Assembly: GCA_008087055.1 (NCBI GenBank)
Contig: VIEA01000001.1
Location: 1,025,741 to 1,089,740, forward strand
DNA: 64,000 nucleotides
From: Gammaproteobacteria bacterium LSUCC0096
Lineage (GTDB): Bacteria > Pseudomonadota > Gammaproteobacteria > Pseudomonadales > Litorivicinaceae
Direction: 5' to 3'
This document shows positions 17,872 to 33,829 of the stretch, piece by piece. Position 1 is the first letter of the stretch, and every line of letters begins with the position of its first letter. The notes under the pieces are model-generated. The model was not told the origin of the DNA. It saw only the letters and a program-made list of their open reading frames with translations, and did not search any database. Both the position numbers and the translations under genes were made by a program.

Positions 17872-18916
17872 GTGCCTCCTGCAAATTCCCTAATTCATTC
17901 AATAACGCTGTCGCAAACGAGCCCTTCGGCAACCAAAACGACAATTCGAGTGTATTGCCTGATACCTCTGCTTCCAACTGCTGTGGCAGTATTCGGACTG
18001 CTCGTCGATCTTCGTCCCGAAACACACCACGCATCCATGCATACAGTTCGGGATCGGTCTGGAGTATGGAGCTCTCAAAATCTGCTTGTTCAACCGATGT
18101 TTTGGTTTGGCGGCCAGCCATTGGCGCAGTTGGATCAAGCTCCCCTGCTCGTATACGCTCACAGACAGAGGCCAATTCAGTCTCAGACACTGCGAAGTGA
18201 CTACCGCGACCAGCTAGGGACACCACATCACCAACGCTCACCTCGAGCCACCGATTAGTTGTCAAACGCTCAGCCAAAATGGCATTAAATCCAGCAGACC
18301 GAGCCGCTGACGCGGCCATCCCATCTTTTGGATGCAATCGTCGCCGTCCCTGAGGATCACGACGAGCAAGCCGACGAGCCGCTTCAAGGTTGGAGCCAGA
18401 GCGTCCAAATCGCTGTAACCCAAAATAGTTCGGTACACCCTGTTCCGCAATCGCTTGAATACGCGCATTGATGTCTTCGATGACCAACCCGTGGAGTCTC
18501 AATTGAAATTGATTACCAGCCAACTGACCTATCTTTAATTTTCGCTGGTTCTTAGTCAGCCTTAATACCTCAAGAGTTTCATCAATCGGACCCTCTTCAA
18601 TCAATGCAGTCTCTGGAAGACTGATCCATTGAGTCGCAATTGCCTTGGTATCTTTTTTACCGGCATACCCCAGGTCTTTCCGAGAGGTTTTTGATGCTTG
18701 AGCTAATCGGGATGACGCCTCTTCAGTTGAAATTCCCGTTTTGCGAATCAGCGCCCAAATGTGTGGACCCGTACCCTCTGGTTCAAATCCAAGATCTTCT
18801 GTTACGACAAAGTCAGATGCATCCGATCGATAAGAGCCTTCGAAGACCGACTCACCATGCGCCTTCGGTAGATGGGCTAAATCAATTGATCGTGATCCGT
18901 AGACAAGCGTGTTCAA
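17852..18916 (-). CDS. truD: tRNA pseudouridine(13) synthase TruD
   Basis: Isomerises U13 of tRNA-Glu to pseudouridine. 354 aa. The catalytic Asp is in LGYAGKKDTKA (about D89). The conserved VPNYFGLQRFGRSGSNLEAARRL and the TRUD insertion domain follow. The start overlaps the ispF stop by 4 bases and the 3' end overlaps pcm by 20, the larger of the overlaps in this stretch. Confidence 0.96.
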   Translation of the reverse strand: MNTLVYGSRSIDLAHLPKAHGESVFEGSYRSDASDFVVTEDLGFEPEGTGPHIWALIRKTGISTEEASSRLAQASKTSRKDLGYAGKKDTKAIATQWISLPETALIEEGPIDETLEVLRLTKNQRKLKIGQLAGNQFQLRLHGLVIEDINARIQAIAEQGVPNYFGLQRFGRSGSNLEAARRLARRDPQGRRRLHPKDGMAASAARSAGFNAILAERLTTNRWLEVSVGDVVSLAGRGSHFAVSETELASVCERIRAGELDPTAPMAGRQTKTSVEQADFESSILQTDPELYAWMRGVFRDEDRRAVRILPQQLEAEVSGNTLELSFWLPKGSFATALLNELGNLQEAHARSAS

Positions 18917-19389
18917 TGGGCACGCATCAATACAGAAGTCATCACAGCGATACCCTCACCACGACCAACAAACCCAAGTTTTTCGGTCGTTGAGGCTTTC
19001 ACTGACACCCGATCCAACGGTGTCTCTAAAACATCTGCGATGCACTGGCGCATCGCTTCTCGAATAGGTCCAATCTTCGGTACTTCACATAAGATCGTGA
19101 TATCAAGATTAGACACTGAATAGCCTTGTTGCAGACACAACCGGCGCACCTCACGAGTTAACTCAGCGGAGTCTGCACCCGTAAATTGAGAATCGGTATC
19201 TGGAAATAGCAGGCCAATGTCACCAAGCGCAAGCGCGCCGAGCATGGCGTCCATCACAGCATGCAACACAATATCGCCATCACTGTGAGCGACAATTCGA
19301 TATTCACAAGGAACCCAAAGACCACCGAGGGTCATGCCATCTCCTGCTTCGACCCGATGCACATCAAAGCCCTGTCCGATACGAATCAT
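18913..19389 (-). CDS. ispF: 2-C-methyl-D-erythritol 2,4-cyclodiphosphate synthase IspF
   Basis: Fifth step of the MEP isoprenoid pathway. 158 aa. Zinc ligands Asp9 and His11 lie in GQGFDVHR, with a further ligand in IVAHSDGDIVLHAVMDAMLG, and the C-terminal KASTTEKLGFVGRGEGIAVM closes the active site. Overlaps ispD by 4 bases. Confidence 0.98.
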   Translation of the reverse strand: MIRIGQGFDVHRVEAGDGMTLGGLWVPCEYRIVAHSDGDIVLHAVMDAMLGALALGDIGLLFPDTDSQFTGADSAELTREVRRLCLQQGYSVSNLDITILCEVPKIGPIREAMRQCIADVLETPLDRVSVKASTTEKLGFVGRGEGIAVMTSVLMRAH

Positions 19390-20112
19390 AGTGCGGCCTC
19401 CCCACGAGCTACTAAGAGTGCTTCGATTAATTCTAAGTCCTCAGGGTAGGTCAGCTTGATGTTCGATCGCCGACCCCGGATCAACCATGGAAGCTGCCCA
19501 TTTGCCTCCATCGCTTGCGCTTCATCAGTCACAAGCATATTGGTCTCATTGGCAATCTGAAGCGCTTTAGATAGTTCGCCCAACCGAAAGACCTGAGGCG
19601 TCATCGCATGCCAAAGACCGGTGCGATCAACGGTCTCAGCAATACAACTATCTGACTCCTCAGGACAACTGCAGATCTGATCGACACGCTTTAAGGTATC
19701 TGCGGCAGGCACGCCCAACACCGCCCCTGGACAATTCGTTGCGTCAATCGCATCCAATAAGGCGTGCAGTTCATGTTGGGTAATCAGTGGTCTTGCAGCA
19801 TCATGAACAAACACCCAATCACTGGCATCTGCACCTTGAGCCTCGATCCAATCAAGTCCAGCCTGCACGCTATCGGCGCGTTCAGCACCACCCACTATCG
19901 CAACAACACGATCATCACCTGAGGCCGCTAATTCATGAAATCGACGATCATCGGGGGGCACAGGAACAACAATAGACTGAAATATGTTCGGTTTAAGAAA
20001 TGCGCGTAACACGTGATCCAACACGGGCTGACCTGCAACTGTCATGTATTGTTTTGGCACTTGTGACCCAAACCGAAGACCTTTACCTCCAGCCGGAATC
20101 ACCGCCCAAAGT

Positions 20113-20120
<8 letters not shown>
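19386..20120 (-). CDS. ispD: 2-C-methyl-D-erythritol 4-phosphate cytidylyltransferase IspD
   Basis: Third step of the MEP pathway. About 244 aa from a GTG at 20120 (VNKLWAVIPAGGKGLRFG), which contains the CTP-binding glycine-rich loop; FVHDAARPLI and GVPAADTLKRV are further signatures. The open frame extends upstream to 20204, but that extension lies entirely inside ftsB and has no family similarity. The GTG overlaps the ftsB stop by 8 bases, and a GGGAG site lies about 10 bases before it. Confidence 0.95.
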
Positions 20121-24198
<4,078 letters not shown>

Positions 24199-24258
24199 CT
24201 ACAATCCTTTTGGTAAGCCCGCCAACAATGTGACGGAAACGTCGTTTGGGATGGGTGA

Positions 24259-25569
24259 TTAGGATACAGTGGAATCGGTCGTATTCCTAGGGACAAACCG
24301 CCACTCCCACTGTAAAGAATGCGGAATCAAACCCTCTTCTCTGCAATCGATCGCACCCCAGCCAATAATTTGATCCGAAATCGCAATTAAAGGCGTCCGT
24401 TTGCGCAACCAAGGCGGAACGCAGAGCGTCTGTGCAAGCTGCTTTAAACTCTGCATCGGACGTTTCCGTCCCAAACGAAAGCTCCGCCCTTCAACACCCC
24501 AAAATACCGACACATCCTCAGATGCTGCGCCTGTTTTTAGTGATAAGACACCATTAGGAAACGACAATTCGATTGACTGATTTGGTGCAATCTTTTCGAA
24601 TCGGGCAATCTCACTATCAGCCTCGTCACCGATCGTCTCTTGATCCACCCAATGAAGTTTGCCGCCCCATTTTCGAATCAAAACATCCGAACCAATGGGC
24701 ACTTCTGGCAAGCGATCGTCTGATGCATCAACACATTGCCTCACAAATTCGGTGATCTGAAGTGCAGAAGGCGCGAATCTGCCATGAGCTTGCGCAAAAA
24801 ACCGGACCTGCCACGCGATTAATGTTTCTGTAGAGGCCAACTCAATCGCTTCGACACCGAGCACAGGCAGTCGCTGACCCAGAGTCTCACCCGCCTTAAA
24901 TACGCGATCGGTCGCGAGTTTTGATAGTTGTAACAGCTGATCACGGACACTCGGTGTAACACGCGATAACGCGGGCAGAAACTGAAGCCTGATGTAGTTT
25001 CTTAAATACGATGGATCTTGATTTGAAGGATCGGTGATGTGTTTCAAGTTGCGCGCTGTTAATACCTGCTTCAACTGCTTACGCGATAATGACAGGAGTG
25101 GTCGAATCAATAATCCAGGACCAAATGCACGAACCACAGGGATACCAGCCAAACCGATCAGTCCAGACCCCTGTGAAAGACGCATGAGGAGTGTTTCAAC
25201 TTGATCGTCACGATGATGCGCGGTCATCACCACCTCACCTGAAGAGACCTCTCTCATCACTGCGTCATAACGCGCCTTCCGAGCACGTGCTTCAAACTCA
25301 GGGCCTAACTCAAGGTGTAAGTGATGGGCTTTAAAGTCAAAGCCTCTCCGCTCAGTCTCCGTTTGAACAAATTGAAGCCAATCATCGGCTTCGCGGGCTA
25401 CACCGTGATGACAGTGATGAACGACCACCTGTCTCGGGACAACTTTGGAAAAGTCTGCGACTAGCGCGAGCAGCGCCATCGAATCAGCGCCACCGCTGAT
25501 CATCAAGTGGACGCGATGATCAGGGCCTGGCCAATGGGGCCGAATCAGTCCTTCAGCTGCGACCGACAC
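24259..25569 (-). CDS. tilS: tRNA(Ile)-lysidine synthase TilS
   Basis: Modifies C34 of the tRNA-Ile CAU anticodon to lysidine, changing its specificity from AUG to AUA. 436 aa. The PP-loop motif [12 protein letters not shown] is near residue 25; [26 protein letters not shown] and the central [15 protein letters not shown] fit the family, as does the TilS C-terminal domain ([16 protein letters not shown]). The GTG start lies 17 bases inside accA with no obvious ribosome site, so translation is probably coupled to accA. Confidence 0.94.
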   Translation of the reverse strand: MSVAAEGLIRPHWPGPDHRVHLMISGGADSMALLALVADFSKVVPRQVVVHHCHHGVAREADDWLQFVQTETERRGFDFKAHHLHLELGPEFEARARKARYDAVMREVSSGEVVMTAHHRDDQVETLLMRLSQGSGLIGLAGIPVVRAFGPGLLIRPLLSLSRKQLKQVLTARNLKHITDPSNQDPSYLRNYIRLQFLPALSRVTPSVRDQLLQLSKLATDRVFKAGETLGQRLPVLGVEAIELASTETLIAWQVRFFAQAHGRFAPSALQITEFVRQCVDASDDRLPEVPIGSDVLIRKWGGKLHWVDQETIGDEADSEIARFEKIAPNQSIELSFPNGVLSLKTGAASEDVSVFWGVEGRSFRLGRKRPMQSLKQLAQTLCVPPWLRKRTPLIAISDQIIGWGAIDCREEGLIPHSLQWEWRFVPRNTTDSTVS

Positions 25570-26509
25570 CGAATTGCATCAATTTCTGATAACGAGACTC
25601 TAACAACTGCTCTTCAGACAGACCGCCTAAGATATCCAACTGCGCTTCAATCGCATCACCAAGCGATGTCGCAGCCTGCTCTGGTGCACGATGCGCCCCA
25701 CCAAGGGGCTCACGAACTAACTGATCCACTAGACCCAGTGAAAATAATCGATCTGCGGTGATTCCCATGGCTTCAGCAGCCTCAGGCGCATGTGCAGCAC
25801 TCTTCCAAAGAATCGATGCACACCCTTCTGGCGAGATCACTGAGTATGTTGAGAATTCGAGCATCAACAGCTTATCGCACACACCAATAGCAAGCGCACC
25901 ACCCGAACCACCTTCACCAATCACAGAGGTCACAATGGGTGTTTTTAAACGAGCCATCACAGCCAAGCTTTTCGCAATCGCCTCGCTCTGACCACGCTCT
26001 TCGGCATCAATACCTGGGTATGCTCCAGGGGTGTCGATAAAGGTGAGCACCGGCATCTTAAAACGCTCGGCCATCTGCATCAGACGTTGGCCCTTACGAT
26101 AGCCTTCAGGACGCGGCATTCCGAAATTCCGAGCGACTTTCTCTTTCACTGACCGGCCCTTCTCATGACCAATCACCATCACAGGTCGACCACGGAATTC
26201 CCCGATGCCACCCACGAGCGCCTGGTCATCACCGAACAACCGATCACCATGCAGTTCATCAAATCCGTCGATCAAATTCTTTACATAATCAAAGGTATAG
26301 GGGCGTTTAGGATGGCGTGCAAGCTGGGCTTTTTGCCAAATCGATAGGTCAGAAAAAATCTTTTCGGTCAGCGTTTTAGACTTCGCCTGCAGACGCGCAA
26401 CTTCCTCTGCGATATTGATTCCAGATTCAGTCGACAGATGTCTCAACTCATCGATCTTGGAATCAAGATCTGCAATGGGCTGTTCAAAATCGAGATAGTT
26501 TGGATTCAT
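25553..26509 (-). CDS. accA: Acetyl-CoA carboxylase carboxyltransferase subunit alpha
   Basis: Alpha subunit of the carboxyltransferase that makes malonyl-CoA for fatty-acid synthesis. 318 aa, full length. Signatures: [17 protein letters not shown] at the N-terminus, [44 protein letters not shown] and [13 protein letters not shown]. Overlaps dnaE by 4 bases. Confidence 0.98.
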   Translation of the reverse strand: MNPNYLDFEQPIADLDSKIDELRHLSTESGINIAEEVARLQAKSKTLTEKIFSDLSIWQKAQLARHPKRPYTFDYVKNLIDGFDELHGDRLFGDDQALVGGIGEFRGRPVMVIGHEKGRSVKEKVARNFGMPRPEGYRKGQRLMQMAERFKMPVLTFIDTPGAYPGIDAEERGQSEAIAKSLAVMARLKTPIVTSVIGEGGSGGALAIGVCDKLLMLEFSTYSVISPEGCASILWKSAAHAPEAAEAMGITADRLFSLGLVDQLVREPLGGAHRAPEQAATSLGDAIEAQLDILGGLSEEQLLESRYQKLMQFGVGRS

Positions 26510-29500
26510 GCGCGTTGCTGTGTCCTTGCAGAAAATTCGAGTTGTACCCGGTCTTGTCCGAGCAATTCCTGTAACTCCAATAATAACGAATCGTTTGGAT
26601 GCACTTGATACTGTTCACCCAACACGACTTCGCCACTGGCATTGGCTGCATTGTACGCGATAACGATCGGACACTCACCGCCCAAATGCGGCTGAATTTT
26701 CGAAAGCAATGTCTCTGTGAACTCAGGTGCTTTCATGTCCAAATGAATTTTTAAACCAGATGCCGATTGTTTTCGGGCATTTTCAAGGGTCTCAACCTTG
26801 TTTGCACGCATCTTCAATCCATTGGTGAATTCATCAAAACTGACATCCCCCTCAATGACAACCAGAGAATCATCAGCGAGTTTTTCGCGACAGTCTGCAA
26901 ACAAATCAGCAAACACAGTCACATCCATGCGAGCAGTTCGATCATCGAGCGTCACAATACCGAAGGAATCTCCACGTTTGTTGCGAATCACGCGTAAACC
27001 TACAACCAAACCAGCGACACGTACGGTGTCTTTGGTCCGCTCAAGGTTTTCGAGTGCTTTAGCGCCAAGCCCTTTCAAATCATCGGCATACCAGTCAATT
27101 GGATGTCCGGTTAGATACAGTCCGAGTGTCTCTTTCTCACCGCGCAGTACGTCACGCTCACTCCAACGCACAGCGCTTCGATGATGCTGATAAGGATCGC
27201 TCGCTGCTTGTGATTCATTGCCACCGCCCAAACCGAACATGTCATCCATTCCGACTGCTTCATTGCGCGCCTCTTGATCTGCTTGGCCAATCGCATCTTC
27301 AAGCGACGACATGAGTACCCAGCGTGGTTCTGTTAACGAATCAAATGCACCCGCCCGAATCAATGCTTCAAGCGCTCGTCGATTCACTTTGCCAGTACCC
27401 ACTCGACGACAGAAATCGAACAGATCTGTAAAGGCTCCGTCCTGATTCCGCGCATCAACCAACTGACCAATCGGACCCTCGCCAAGACCTTTAATTGCGC
27501 CAAGGCCATAGATGACCTCACCGTCTTTGACCGAAAACTTAAATGAACCAGCGTTCACATCAGGTGGTCTCACAACAAGACCCATCCGGCGGCATTCTTC
27601 AATCAGTGGCACGACTTTATCCGTGTTATCCATATCAGAGGACAACACGGCAGCCATAAATTCTGCGGGATAATAAGTCTTTAAAAATGCTGTTTGGTAC
27701 GACACCAATGCATAGGCTGCAGAGTGCGATTTGTTGAAACCGTAGCCTGCGAATTTTTCCATCAAATCAAAGATCGAACCGGCAAGCTTCGCGTTAATAC
27801 CTCGCTCTCCCGTTCCTTTGAGGAAAATCTCACGCTGCTTCTCCATTTCCTCAGGCTTTTTCTTACCCATGGCCCGGCGAAGAAGGTCCGCTCCACCGAG
27901 TGAATAATTTGCGAGTACCTGAGCGATCTGCATCACTTGTTCCTGATACAGAATGACCCCGTAGGTGTTTTTCAGGATGGGTTCAAGATCTGGGTGTGGA
28001 TATTCCACCTTGGCACGACCGTGCTTACGGTTAATGAAGTCATCAACCATGCCAGACTGAAGAGGACCCGGACGGAATAACGCGACCAAGGCAACAATAT
28101 CTTCAAAGGAGTTTGGCTTTAATCGGCGAATGAGCTCTTTCATGCCGCGTGATTCAAGCTGGAATACAGCTGTCGTATCGCCGCGACATAACAACTGAAA
28201 CACCTTGGAATCATCCATTGGAATGCGCTCAATCACAGGGGCTTCACCCTGGGTTTGCCGTATTAATCCGAGCGCCCAGTCGATGATGGTCAGGGTCCTG
28301 AGGCCTAGGAAGTCAAACTTCACCAAACCTGCGGCTTCGACATCATCTTTATCAAGCTGCGTGACCAAACTCGAGCCATCTTCAGCCGACAATAAGGCGG
28401 TGAAGTCTGTGAGCTTACCGGGAGCAATCACAACACCACCGGCGTGTTTACCGGTATTTCGAGAAAGGCCCTCAAGCTTTAAGGCCATGTCCCAAACTTC
28501 GCGAACTTCATCATCGTTTTCGACAAGCTCTTTGAGTTGAGGCTCCGCTTCAAACGCCTTATCCAACGTCATCCCGACTTCAAACGGAATGAGTTTCGCC
28601 AATCGATCACCTAGGCCATATGGTTTCCCCTGAACACGGGTTACATCTCGAACAACCGCTTTTGCTGCCATGGATCCAAAGGTCACAATCTGACTCACGG
28701 CGTTACGACCATAACGCTCTGCCACATAATCAATCACACGATCCCGACCTTCCATACAGAAGTCGACGTCGAAGTCAGGCATCGAGACACGTTCTGGGTT
28801 CAAAAATCTCTCAAACAGCAATTCGTGTTCAATGGGATCCAGATCAGTAATCTTGAGCGACCAAGCCACGATTGAGCCTGCGCCTGAGCCTCGCCCTGGT
28901 CCTACAGGAATCTCATGGTCTTTAGCCCATTGGATGAAGTCAGCGACGATCAAGAAGTATCCAGGGAAGCCCATCTGCAAAATCACGTCGACTTCAAAAT
29001 CGAGTCGCGCACGATATTCTTGTTCCTCAAGGGTTTGCCCATAGGATGTGGCAGCATCAAGCCGTTCAGTTAATCCGTCATGGGAGAACTTCCGAAAAAA
29101 CTCGTCAAGAGTCATTCCTTCGGGCACCGGGTATTCAGGCAAGAAGTAGGTACCAAGGGTCAGTTCAACACCACAGCGCTTGGCAATTTGCACTGTATTG
29201 GCAACCGCATCTGGCAAATCTGAAAACAGCTCGACCATCGCATCTTGTGGTTTGAGCCACTGCTCTGGAGTATGACGATGCACACGCCGTTGATCATCGA
29301 GAGTGACACTGTCGTGGATACAGACCCGCGTCTCATGCGCCTCAAAATCATCAGCTTCACGGAAGCAAGCGACATTGGTTGCAACCAAGGGAATTTGACG
29401 CTGATCAGCTGCTTTGACACCGTATTGAGCAAGAACTGTCTCACCAGCCAAACCGACACGTGTGAGTTCGAAATACAGTCTATCAGCAAAAAGTGCATGA

Positions 29501-29958
29501 TATTTATCCAGTACAACATCGGCTTTGTCGGTTTGGCCCGCAGCAACCAAACGTCCGATCTCACCTTCCGTCGCTCCGGTCAAACAAATGAGCCCAGCGG
29601 CATGCTCGACGACCCATTCCCACTCAAGCAGCGCGTAATCGCCATCTTGGCCTTTGAGCCACCCAAGCGATAACAATTCCAAAAGGTTTTTGTAGCCTTC
29701 TTGGTTCATTGCGATGAAGGTCAGACGGCCGAAGCCATCGGCACCTTTAACCCAACAATCTGCACCAATAATCGGCTGCACACCTTGCGCAAGACAGGCA
29801 CGATAAAACTTAACCAAGGCGAACAGATTGGATTCATCAGTTAAGGCAACAGCTGGCATTCCATACTGTGACACCTGCCCAACGAGTTCTTTGACCCGAA
29901 AGAGACCATCAACCAGTGAGTATTCAGAGTGCGTCCGTAAGTGGACAAACTGCGTCAT
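26506..29958 (-). CDS. dnaE: DNA polymerase III subunit alpha
   Basis: Replicative C-family polymerase. 1150 aa. An N-terminal PHP domain ([15 protein letters not shown]) is followed by the palm with catalytic carboxylates in [20 protein letters not shown], the fingers, the helix-hairpin-helix region ([27 protein letters not shown]) and a C-terminal OB domain ([18 protein letters not shown]). The sigma-like C-terminal tail is slightly shorter than in E. coli (1160 aa). Overlaps rnhB by 4 bases. Confidence 0.98.
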   Translation of the reverse strand: MTQFVHLRTHSEYSLVDGLFRVKELVGQVSQYGMPAVALTDESNLFALVKFYRACLAQGVQPIIGADCWVKGADGFGRLTFIAMNQEGYKNLLELLSLGWLKGQDGDYALLEWEWVVEHAAGLICLTGATEGEIGRLVAAGQTDKADVVLDKYHALFADRLYFELTRVGLAGETVLAQYGVKAADQRQIPLVATNVACFREADDFEAHETRVCIHDSVTLDDQRRVHRHTPEQWLKPQDAMVELFSDLPDAVANTVQIAKRCGVELTLGTYFLPEYPVPEGMTLDEFFRKFSHDGLTERLDAATSYGQTLEEQEYRARLDFEVDVILQMGFPGYFLIVADFIQWAKDHEIPVGPGRGSGAGSIVAWSLKITDLDPIEHELLFERFLNPERVSMPDFDVDFCMEGRDRVIDYVAERYGRNAVSQIVTFGSMAAKAVVRDVTRVQGKPYGLGDRLAKLIPFEVGMTLDKAFEAEPQLKELVENDDEVREVWDMALKLEGLSRNTGKHAGGVVIAPGKLTDFTALLSAEDGSSLVTQLDKDDVEAAGLVKFDFLGLRTLTIIDWALGLIRQTQGEAPVIERIPMDDSKVFQLLCRGDTTAVFQLESRGMKELIRRLKPNSFEDIVALVALFRPGPLQSGMVDDFINRKHGRAKVEYPHPDLEPILKNTYGVILYQEQVMQIAQVLANYSLGGADLLRRAMGKKKPEEMEKQREIFLKGTGERGINAKLAGSIFDLMEKFAGYGFNKSHSAAYALVSYQTAFLKTYYPAEFMAAVLSSDMDNTDKVVPLIEECRRMGLVVRPPDVNAGSFKFSVKDGEVIYGLGAIKGLGEGPIGQLVDARNQDGAFTDLFDFCRRVGTGKVNRRALEALIRAGAFDSLTEPRWVLMSSLEDAIGQADQEARNEAVGMDDMFGLGGGNESQAASDPYQHHRSAVRWSERDVLRGEKETLGLYLTGHPIDWYADDLKGLGAKALENLERTKDTVRVAGLVVGLRVIRNKRGDSFGIVTLDDRTARMDVTVFADLFADCREKLADDSLVVIEGDVSFDEFTNGLKMRANKVETLENARKQSASGLKIHLDMKAPEFTETLLSKIQPHLGGECPIVIAYNAANASGEVVLGEQYQVHPNDSLLLELQELLGQDRVQLEFSARTQQRA

Positions 29959-30527
29959 GCCTTCTCCAATATCCGTTTGACTGGACCAAATGATCGTCGA
30001 TGAATTGGCGTCACCCCAAGCGTCTCAAGCGCCTCGATATGCGCCTTGGTCGGATAGCCTGCGTGCCCTTCCAAACCATACCCCGGATAGATCTCAGACA
30101 GTGCTGCCATCTCTTCATCTCGAGCCACTTTAGCAAGAATTGAGGCAGCTGAAATCGCAGCAACCAGTCCATCGCCGCCGACCACGGCTTGCGCACGCCC
30201 CTTCAGCCCATCCGGTACCCGATTACCATCAATTTGAATCGGCGCATCGAAGTCACCAAGGCCTTCAACCGCCCGCTCCATCGCTAACATGGTCGCATGC
30301 AGGATATTCAGGGTATCAATTTCTTCCACCTCAGCGCGCCCAAAACTGATCTTCAGCGCCTTCTCTCGAATCAATGGAATTAAGGCTTCACGCTTTTTTG
30401 CTGACAGTTTCTTGGAATCATCAAGCTCAGCAATACCGTGATCATCAGGCCACAAGACCGCACAGGTCACGACAGGCCCCGCAAGCGGTCCACGCCCCAC
30501 TTCATCGACTCCCACCATCAAACTCAC
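29955..30527 (-). CDS. rnhB: Ribonuclease HII
   Basis: Removes ribonucleotides from DNA-RNA hybrids. 190 aa. Catalytic DE pair at residues 8-9 in [14 protein letters not shown]; further acids in the [12 protein letters not shown] region and [10 protein letters not shown]. Lies between lpxB and dnaE as in E. coli, with four-base overlaps both sides. Confidence 0.97.
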   Translation of the reverse strand: MSLMVGVDEVGRGPLAGPVVTCAVLWPDDHGIAELDDSKKLSAKKREALIPLIREKALKISFGRAEVEEIDTLNILHATMLAMERAVEGLGDFDAPIQIDGNRVPDGLKGRAQAVVGGDGLVAAISAASILAKVARDEEMAALSEIYPGYGLEGHAGYPTKAHIEALETLGVTPIHRRSFGPVKRILEKA

Positions 30528-31636
30528 GACAAATACTCCACAATCGCGTCTGCTGCGCGATCAGTCACATCACCAGAGAGCGAGTCGTATATTTTGCGAG
30601 CTTCTATCAGAAAATCATCAGATGGGCCCTCGTTGAGCATTGGGTGAATTGCGTGAACAATCGCATCAACAGATGCAGCCCCTTGGATCAATTCTGGGAT
30701 CAATGCTTGATTCGCCAAGAAGTTTGGCAAGGTCACAAACTCTGTTTCGAGCTTCCCTTTAACCATCCGGTAGGTCCATGGATTCATTTGATAGGCAGCA
30801 ACCGTTGGACGCCCGGTCAACACCGATTCAAGTGCAGCCGTGCCTGATGCCAGTAGTACAGCCGTCGATGCAGCCATCACTTGCCGCGACTCACCGTGCA
30901 CCACACGAACCGGCCGAGAAGCAATCATCGATTGAATCAATGCATACAGATCGTGCGTCGCTGCTGGAATCACACCCACCAAATCAGGAATCTCACCAAC
31001 CAAACGATCAAATGCAGCCAAAAATAGTGGCAGGAGTCGTTTGACTTCAGACTCACGGCTTCCCGGCAAAATACCAAGTACAGGCTCGCTTAAGGGAAGA
31101 TCGAGAGCAGTCCGATATCCAGTTGGATCTGGATCGAAAGTGATTTGAGCTGCCAAAGGATGCCCTATGAACTCACAGCGAAGCCCAGTATCGGCATAGA
31201 GAGCAGGCTCAAAAGGAAACAGGCACAACAATAGATCAAGCTGTTTGGCGATCTTTGAGATTCGGTTTCTACGCCAGGCCCACACTGATGGACTCACGAC
31301 ATGAATCGCAGGAATACCAAGTGATTTTGCGTGTACGCAGAGCGGTAAATTGAAATCAGGCGCATCACAAGTAATCAGCGCTTGCGGGTGTGATGCGGCC
31401 AAATAGTGCTTCATCTGGCGACGAATCGATAACAATTCAGGCAAACGGGGCAATACTTCCATCACCCCCATAACAGACAATCGATCCATCGGAAACAGCG
31501 GGTAAGTTCCAGCCCCAACCATCTGAGGGCCCGCGATACCGCTATAGACCACAGGCACTGACTCAGAAACGCGAGAAAGAATGGGAGCAAGAATCTGGTC
31601 GCCGGAGACCTCTCCGGCCGCCACACAGATCTGCAT
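30524..31636 (-). CDS. lpxB: Lipid-A-disaccharide synthase LpxB
   Basis: Glycosyltransferase (GT19) joining UDP-2,3-diacylglucosamine and lipid X on the inner face of the inner membrane. About 370 aa from the ATG at 31636 ([13 protein letters not shown]), which shares a base with the lpxA stop; the longer frame to 31699 lies inside lpx[18 protein letters not shown] and [19 protein letters not shown] are nucleotide-sugar-binding signatures. Confidence 0.97.
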   Translation of the reverse strand: MQICVAAGEVSGDQILAPILSRVSESVPVVYSGIAGPQMVGAGTYPLFPMDRLSVMGVMEVLPRLPELLSIRRQMKHYLAASHPQALITCDAPDFNLPLCVHAKSLGIPAIHVVSPSVWAWRRNRISKIAKQLDLLLCLFPFEPALYADTGLRCEFIGHPLAAQITFDPDPTGYRTALDLPLSEPVLGILPGSRESEVKRLLPLFLAAFDRLVGEIPDLVGVIPAATHDLYALIQSMIASRPVRVVHGESRQVMAASTAVLLASGTAALESVLTGRPTVAAYQMNPWTYRMVKGKLETEFVTLPNFLANQALIPELIQGAASVDAIVHAIHPMLNEGPSDDFLIEARKIYDSLSGDVTDRAADAIVEYLS

Positions 31637-32412
31637 CAGCGAACGATGCCTCGCTGTGATGATTTGAGACTGTCTAAGAACGTATCCACTTCGGGGCAAC
31701 CGGTATTGTTTTGATCCAGTTCAGCAATGGCTTGGTCAAGAGTCAGTCCTCGACGGTAGACCGTCTTATAGGCTTCTCTCAAACGGTTGATGACATCGCT
31801 ATCAACACCACGTCGACGCATCCCTTCAACGTTCATGCCATGGGCTTCTGCTCGATTTCCGGAACAGGTGACAAAAGCCGGGATGTCTTGCAACACAACA
31901 GTTCCAGCTGCCGTCATTGCATACTGACCGATACGACAGAATTGGTGAACCAGGGTCCCACCACCGAGAATCGCGCCATCACCGACATGAACGTGTCCAG
32001 CAACTGCGGTATTGTTTGCCATGATGATGTTGTCACCGATCACACAGTCATGTGCCACGTGGACGTAACACATCAACAGATTGTTCGAACCGATTTTAGT
32101 GATTCCGCGATCTTGAGACGTTCCACGATGTAGCGTGACACCTTCTCGGATGACGTTGTCATCACCAATGACCAATTCGGTCCTCTCACCTTTGTATTTT
32201 TTATCTTGGCAATCTTCACCCACAGATGCGAATTGAAATATTCGATTGCGCGCACCAATAGTTGTTGGACCTTTTAAAATCGCATGCGGGCCAATGACGG
32301 TTCCTGCACCGATTGTGACCTCAGGTCCAATAATGGCAAACGGGCCGACCTCAACGTCTTCAGCAAGTTCTGCTTTTGGGTCAACCAGTGCCTGTGGATG
32401 AATCGTCGTCAA
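31636..32412 (-). CDS. lpxA: UDP-N-acetylglucosamine O-acyltransferase LpxA
   Basis: First lipid A step: 3-O-acylation of UDP-GlcNAc from acyl-ACP. 258 aa. An N-terminal left-handed beta-helix of hexapeptide repeats ([20 protein letters not shown]) includes the catalytic His in [14 protein letters not shown]. The C-terminal helical domain includes [20 protein letters not shown]. Overlaps fabZ by 4 bases. Confidence 0.98.
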   Translation of the reverse strand: MTTIHPQALVDPKAELAEDVEVGPFAIIGPEVTIGAGTVIGPHAILKGPTTIGARNRIFQFASVGEDCQDKKYKGERTELVIGDDNVIREGVTLHRGTSQDRGITKIGSNNLLMCYVHVAHDCVIGDNIIMANNTAVAGHVHVGDGAILGGGTLVHQFCRIGQYAMTAAGTVVLQDIPAFVTCSGNRAEAHGMNVEGMRRRGVDSDVINRLREAYKTVYRRGLTLDQAIAELDQNNTGCPEVDTFLDSLKSSQRGIVR

Positions 32413-32849
32413 ACTGTCCTATCCGCACACATGATGGTCGCTGTACACACCGTTTCGCCGTCTACACTCGCTCGACAGCCAAACTTCCAAACGCCTGCAC
32501 GGACACGCAATACTTCGGCTTCCAATACGAGCTGATCACCTGGCACAACTTGGCGCTTAAACCGCACGTCATCTGCACCAACAAATAAATAAATCGAACC
32601 TTCCGATGGCTTTTTATCCATCGTCTTAAATCCGAGAACACCGGCTGCTTGCGCCAAAGCCTCAATGATCAAGACTCCAGGCATAACCGGATGATCAGGA
32701 AAGTGACCATTAAAGAAGTCCTCGTTACATGTGACGTTCTTAATCGCTTTCACACGTTTTTCAACTTCAAGTTCAACCACTCGATCCACTAATAGAAATG
32801 GATAACGGTGCGGCAGGTATTCACGGATTTCCTTGATATCCAGAAGCAT
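32409..32849 (-). CDS. fabZ: 3-hydroxyacyl-ACP dehydratase FabZ
   Basis: Dehydratase of type II fatty-acid synthesis. 146 aa hot-dog fold. The catalytic His is in [14 protein letters not shown] and the Glu in [25 protein letters not shown] is the N-terminal signature. Embedded between lpxD and lpxA, where it balances fatty-acid and lipid A synthesis. Shares one base with lpxD. Confidence 0.98.
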   Translation of the reverse strand: MLLDIKEIREYLPHRYPFLLVDRVVELEVEKRVKAIKNVTCNEDFFNGHFPDHPVMPGVLIIEALAQAAGVLGFKTMDKKPSEGSIYLFVGADDVRFKRQVVPGDQLVLEAEVLRVRAGVWKFGCRASVDGETVCTATIMCADRTV

Positions 32850-33829
32850 TATGAGTCCTTACTCTTCATATCCAGTTGCTTTTCAAGCACCTGTATCCGA
32901 CGCGCCATTGCGTCTAATTGCCGGAAACGGACCGCATTTTTACGCCAGTCCTCAGCTTTCATCACGCCCCCAGCGCCTCCTAAATAAGCTCCAGGGACAG
33001 TAATCGATTGCGTCACCAGTGCGTTTGCACCGATGTGCACTTTATCACAGACAGACAGATGTCCTGTAAAACCCGTCATGCCACCAACAGTGACATCACG
33101 ACCAATGACAGTACCACCTGCAAGTGCAACGTAACCCGCCATCGCTGTTCGTGCACCGATTCGGCAGCCGTGCGCAATATGCACTTGATTATCAAGTTTG
33201 ACGCCGTGCTCGATCACCGTATCGTCGAGTGCACCTCGATCAATCGTGCACCCTGCCCCGATTTCGACATCATCCCCGATGACAACTCCACCGAGCTGAC
33301 GAATTTTAACCCATCCATCAACTGACTTCGCAAAACCAAATCCGTCATACCCGATGACTGTGGCCGCTCCAATTAAGCAATCAAGACCGATCTGTGTTTT
33401 TGGATAGATAGTGACATTGGGGCCGATAATGGATCCCGCACCGATGGCCACGTCCGCACCAATTACAGCGCCAGGACCAATCGATACGCTATCAGCGATG
33501 ACTGCACTTGAATCAACCACAGCACTCGGATGAACCCCATGTGCAAACGGGATCCCTTTCTCGTCGAATAACACAGACAGTTCAGCGTAGGTCCGATACG
33601 GATCATCAGAGACCAAACCCCGTTTGAGCTCACCGACCAAAGCTTTAGACACAACAACAGCGCCCGCACGAGTGGTTTCAAGCTCAACACGGCGCGAATC
33701 GTTGGATAGAAAACTCATACAGGACTCAGTCGCCCGAGATAATGAGGCCAATGCTGTGACCTCAAATGATCCATCGCCCACTAACTCAGTCGCTGTTAAA
33801 CGAGCGAGCTCAGCGAGTGTGTATGCCAT
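32849..33829 (-). CDS. lpxD: UDP-3-O-acylglucosamine N-acyltransferase LpxD
   Basis: Third lipid A step. 326 aa, a little shorter than E. coli (341). An N-terminal uridine-binding domain ([20 protein letters not shown]) is followed by a hexapeptide-repeat beta-helix (about 105-285) with the catalytic His in [13 protein letters not shown], and a C-terminal helix (KEKQLDMK region rendered [12 protein letters not shown]). Its ATG shares a base with the bamA stop, so skp is absent from its usual position. Confidence 0.96.
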   Translation of the reverse strand: MAYTLAELARLTATELVGDGSFEVTALASLSRATESCMSFLSNDSRRVELETTRAGAVVVSKALVGELKRGLVSDDPYRTYAELSVLFDEKGIPFAHGVHPSAVVDSSAVIADSVSIGPGAVIGADVAIGAGSIIGPNVTIYPKTQIGLDCLIGAATVIGYDGFGFAKSVDGWVKIRQLGGVVIGDDVEIGAGCTIDRGALDDTVIEHGVKLDNQVHIAHGCRIGARTAMAGYVALAGGTVIGRDVTVGGMTGFTGHLSVCDKVHIGANALVTQSITVPGAYLGGAGGVMKAEDWRKNAVRFRQLDAMARRIQVLEKQLDMKSKDS

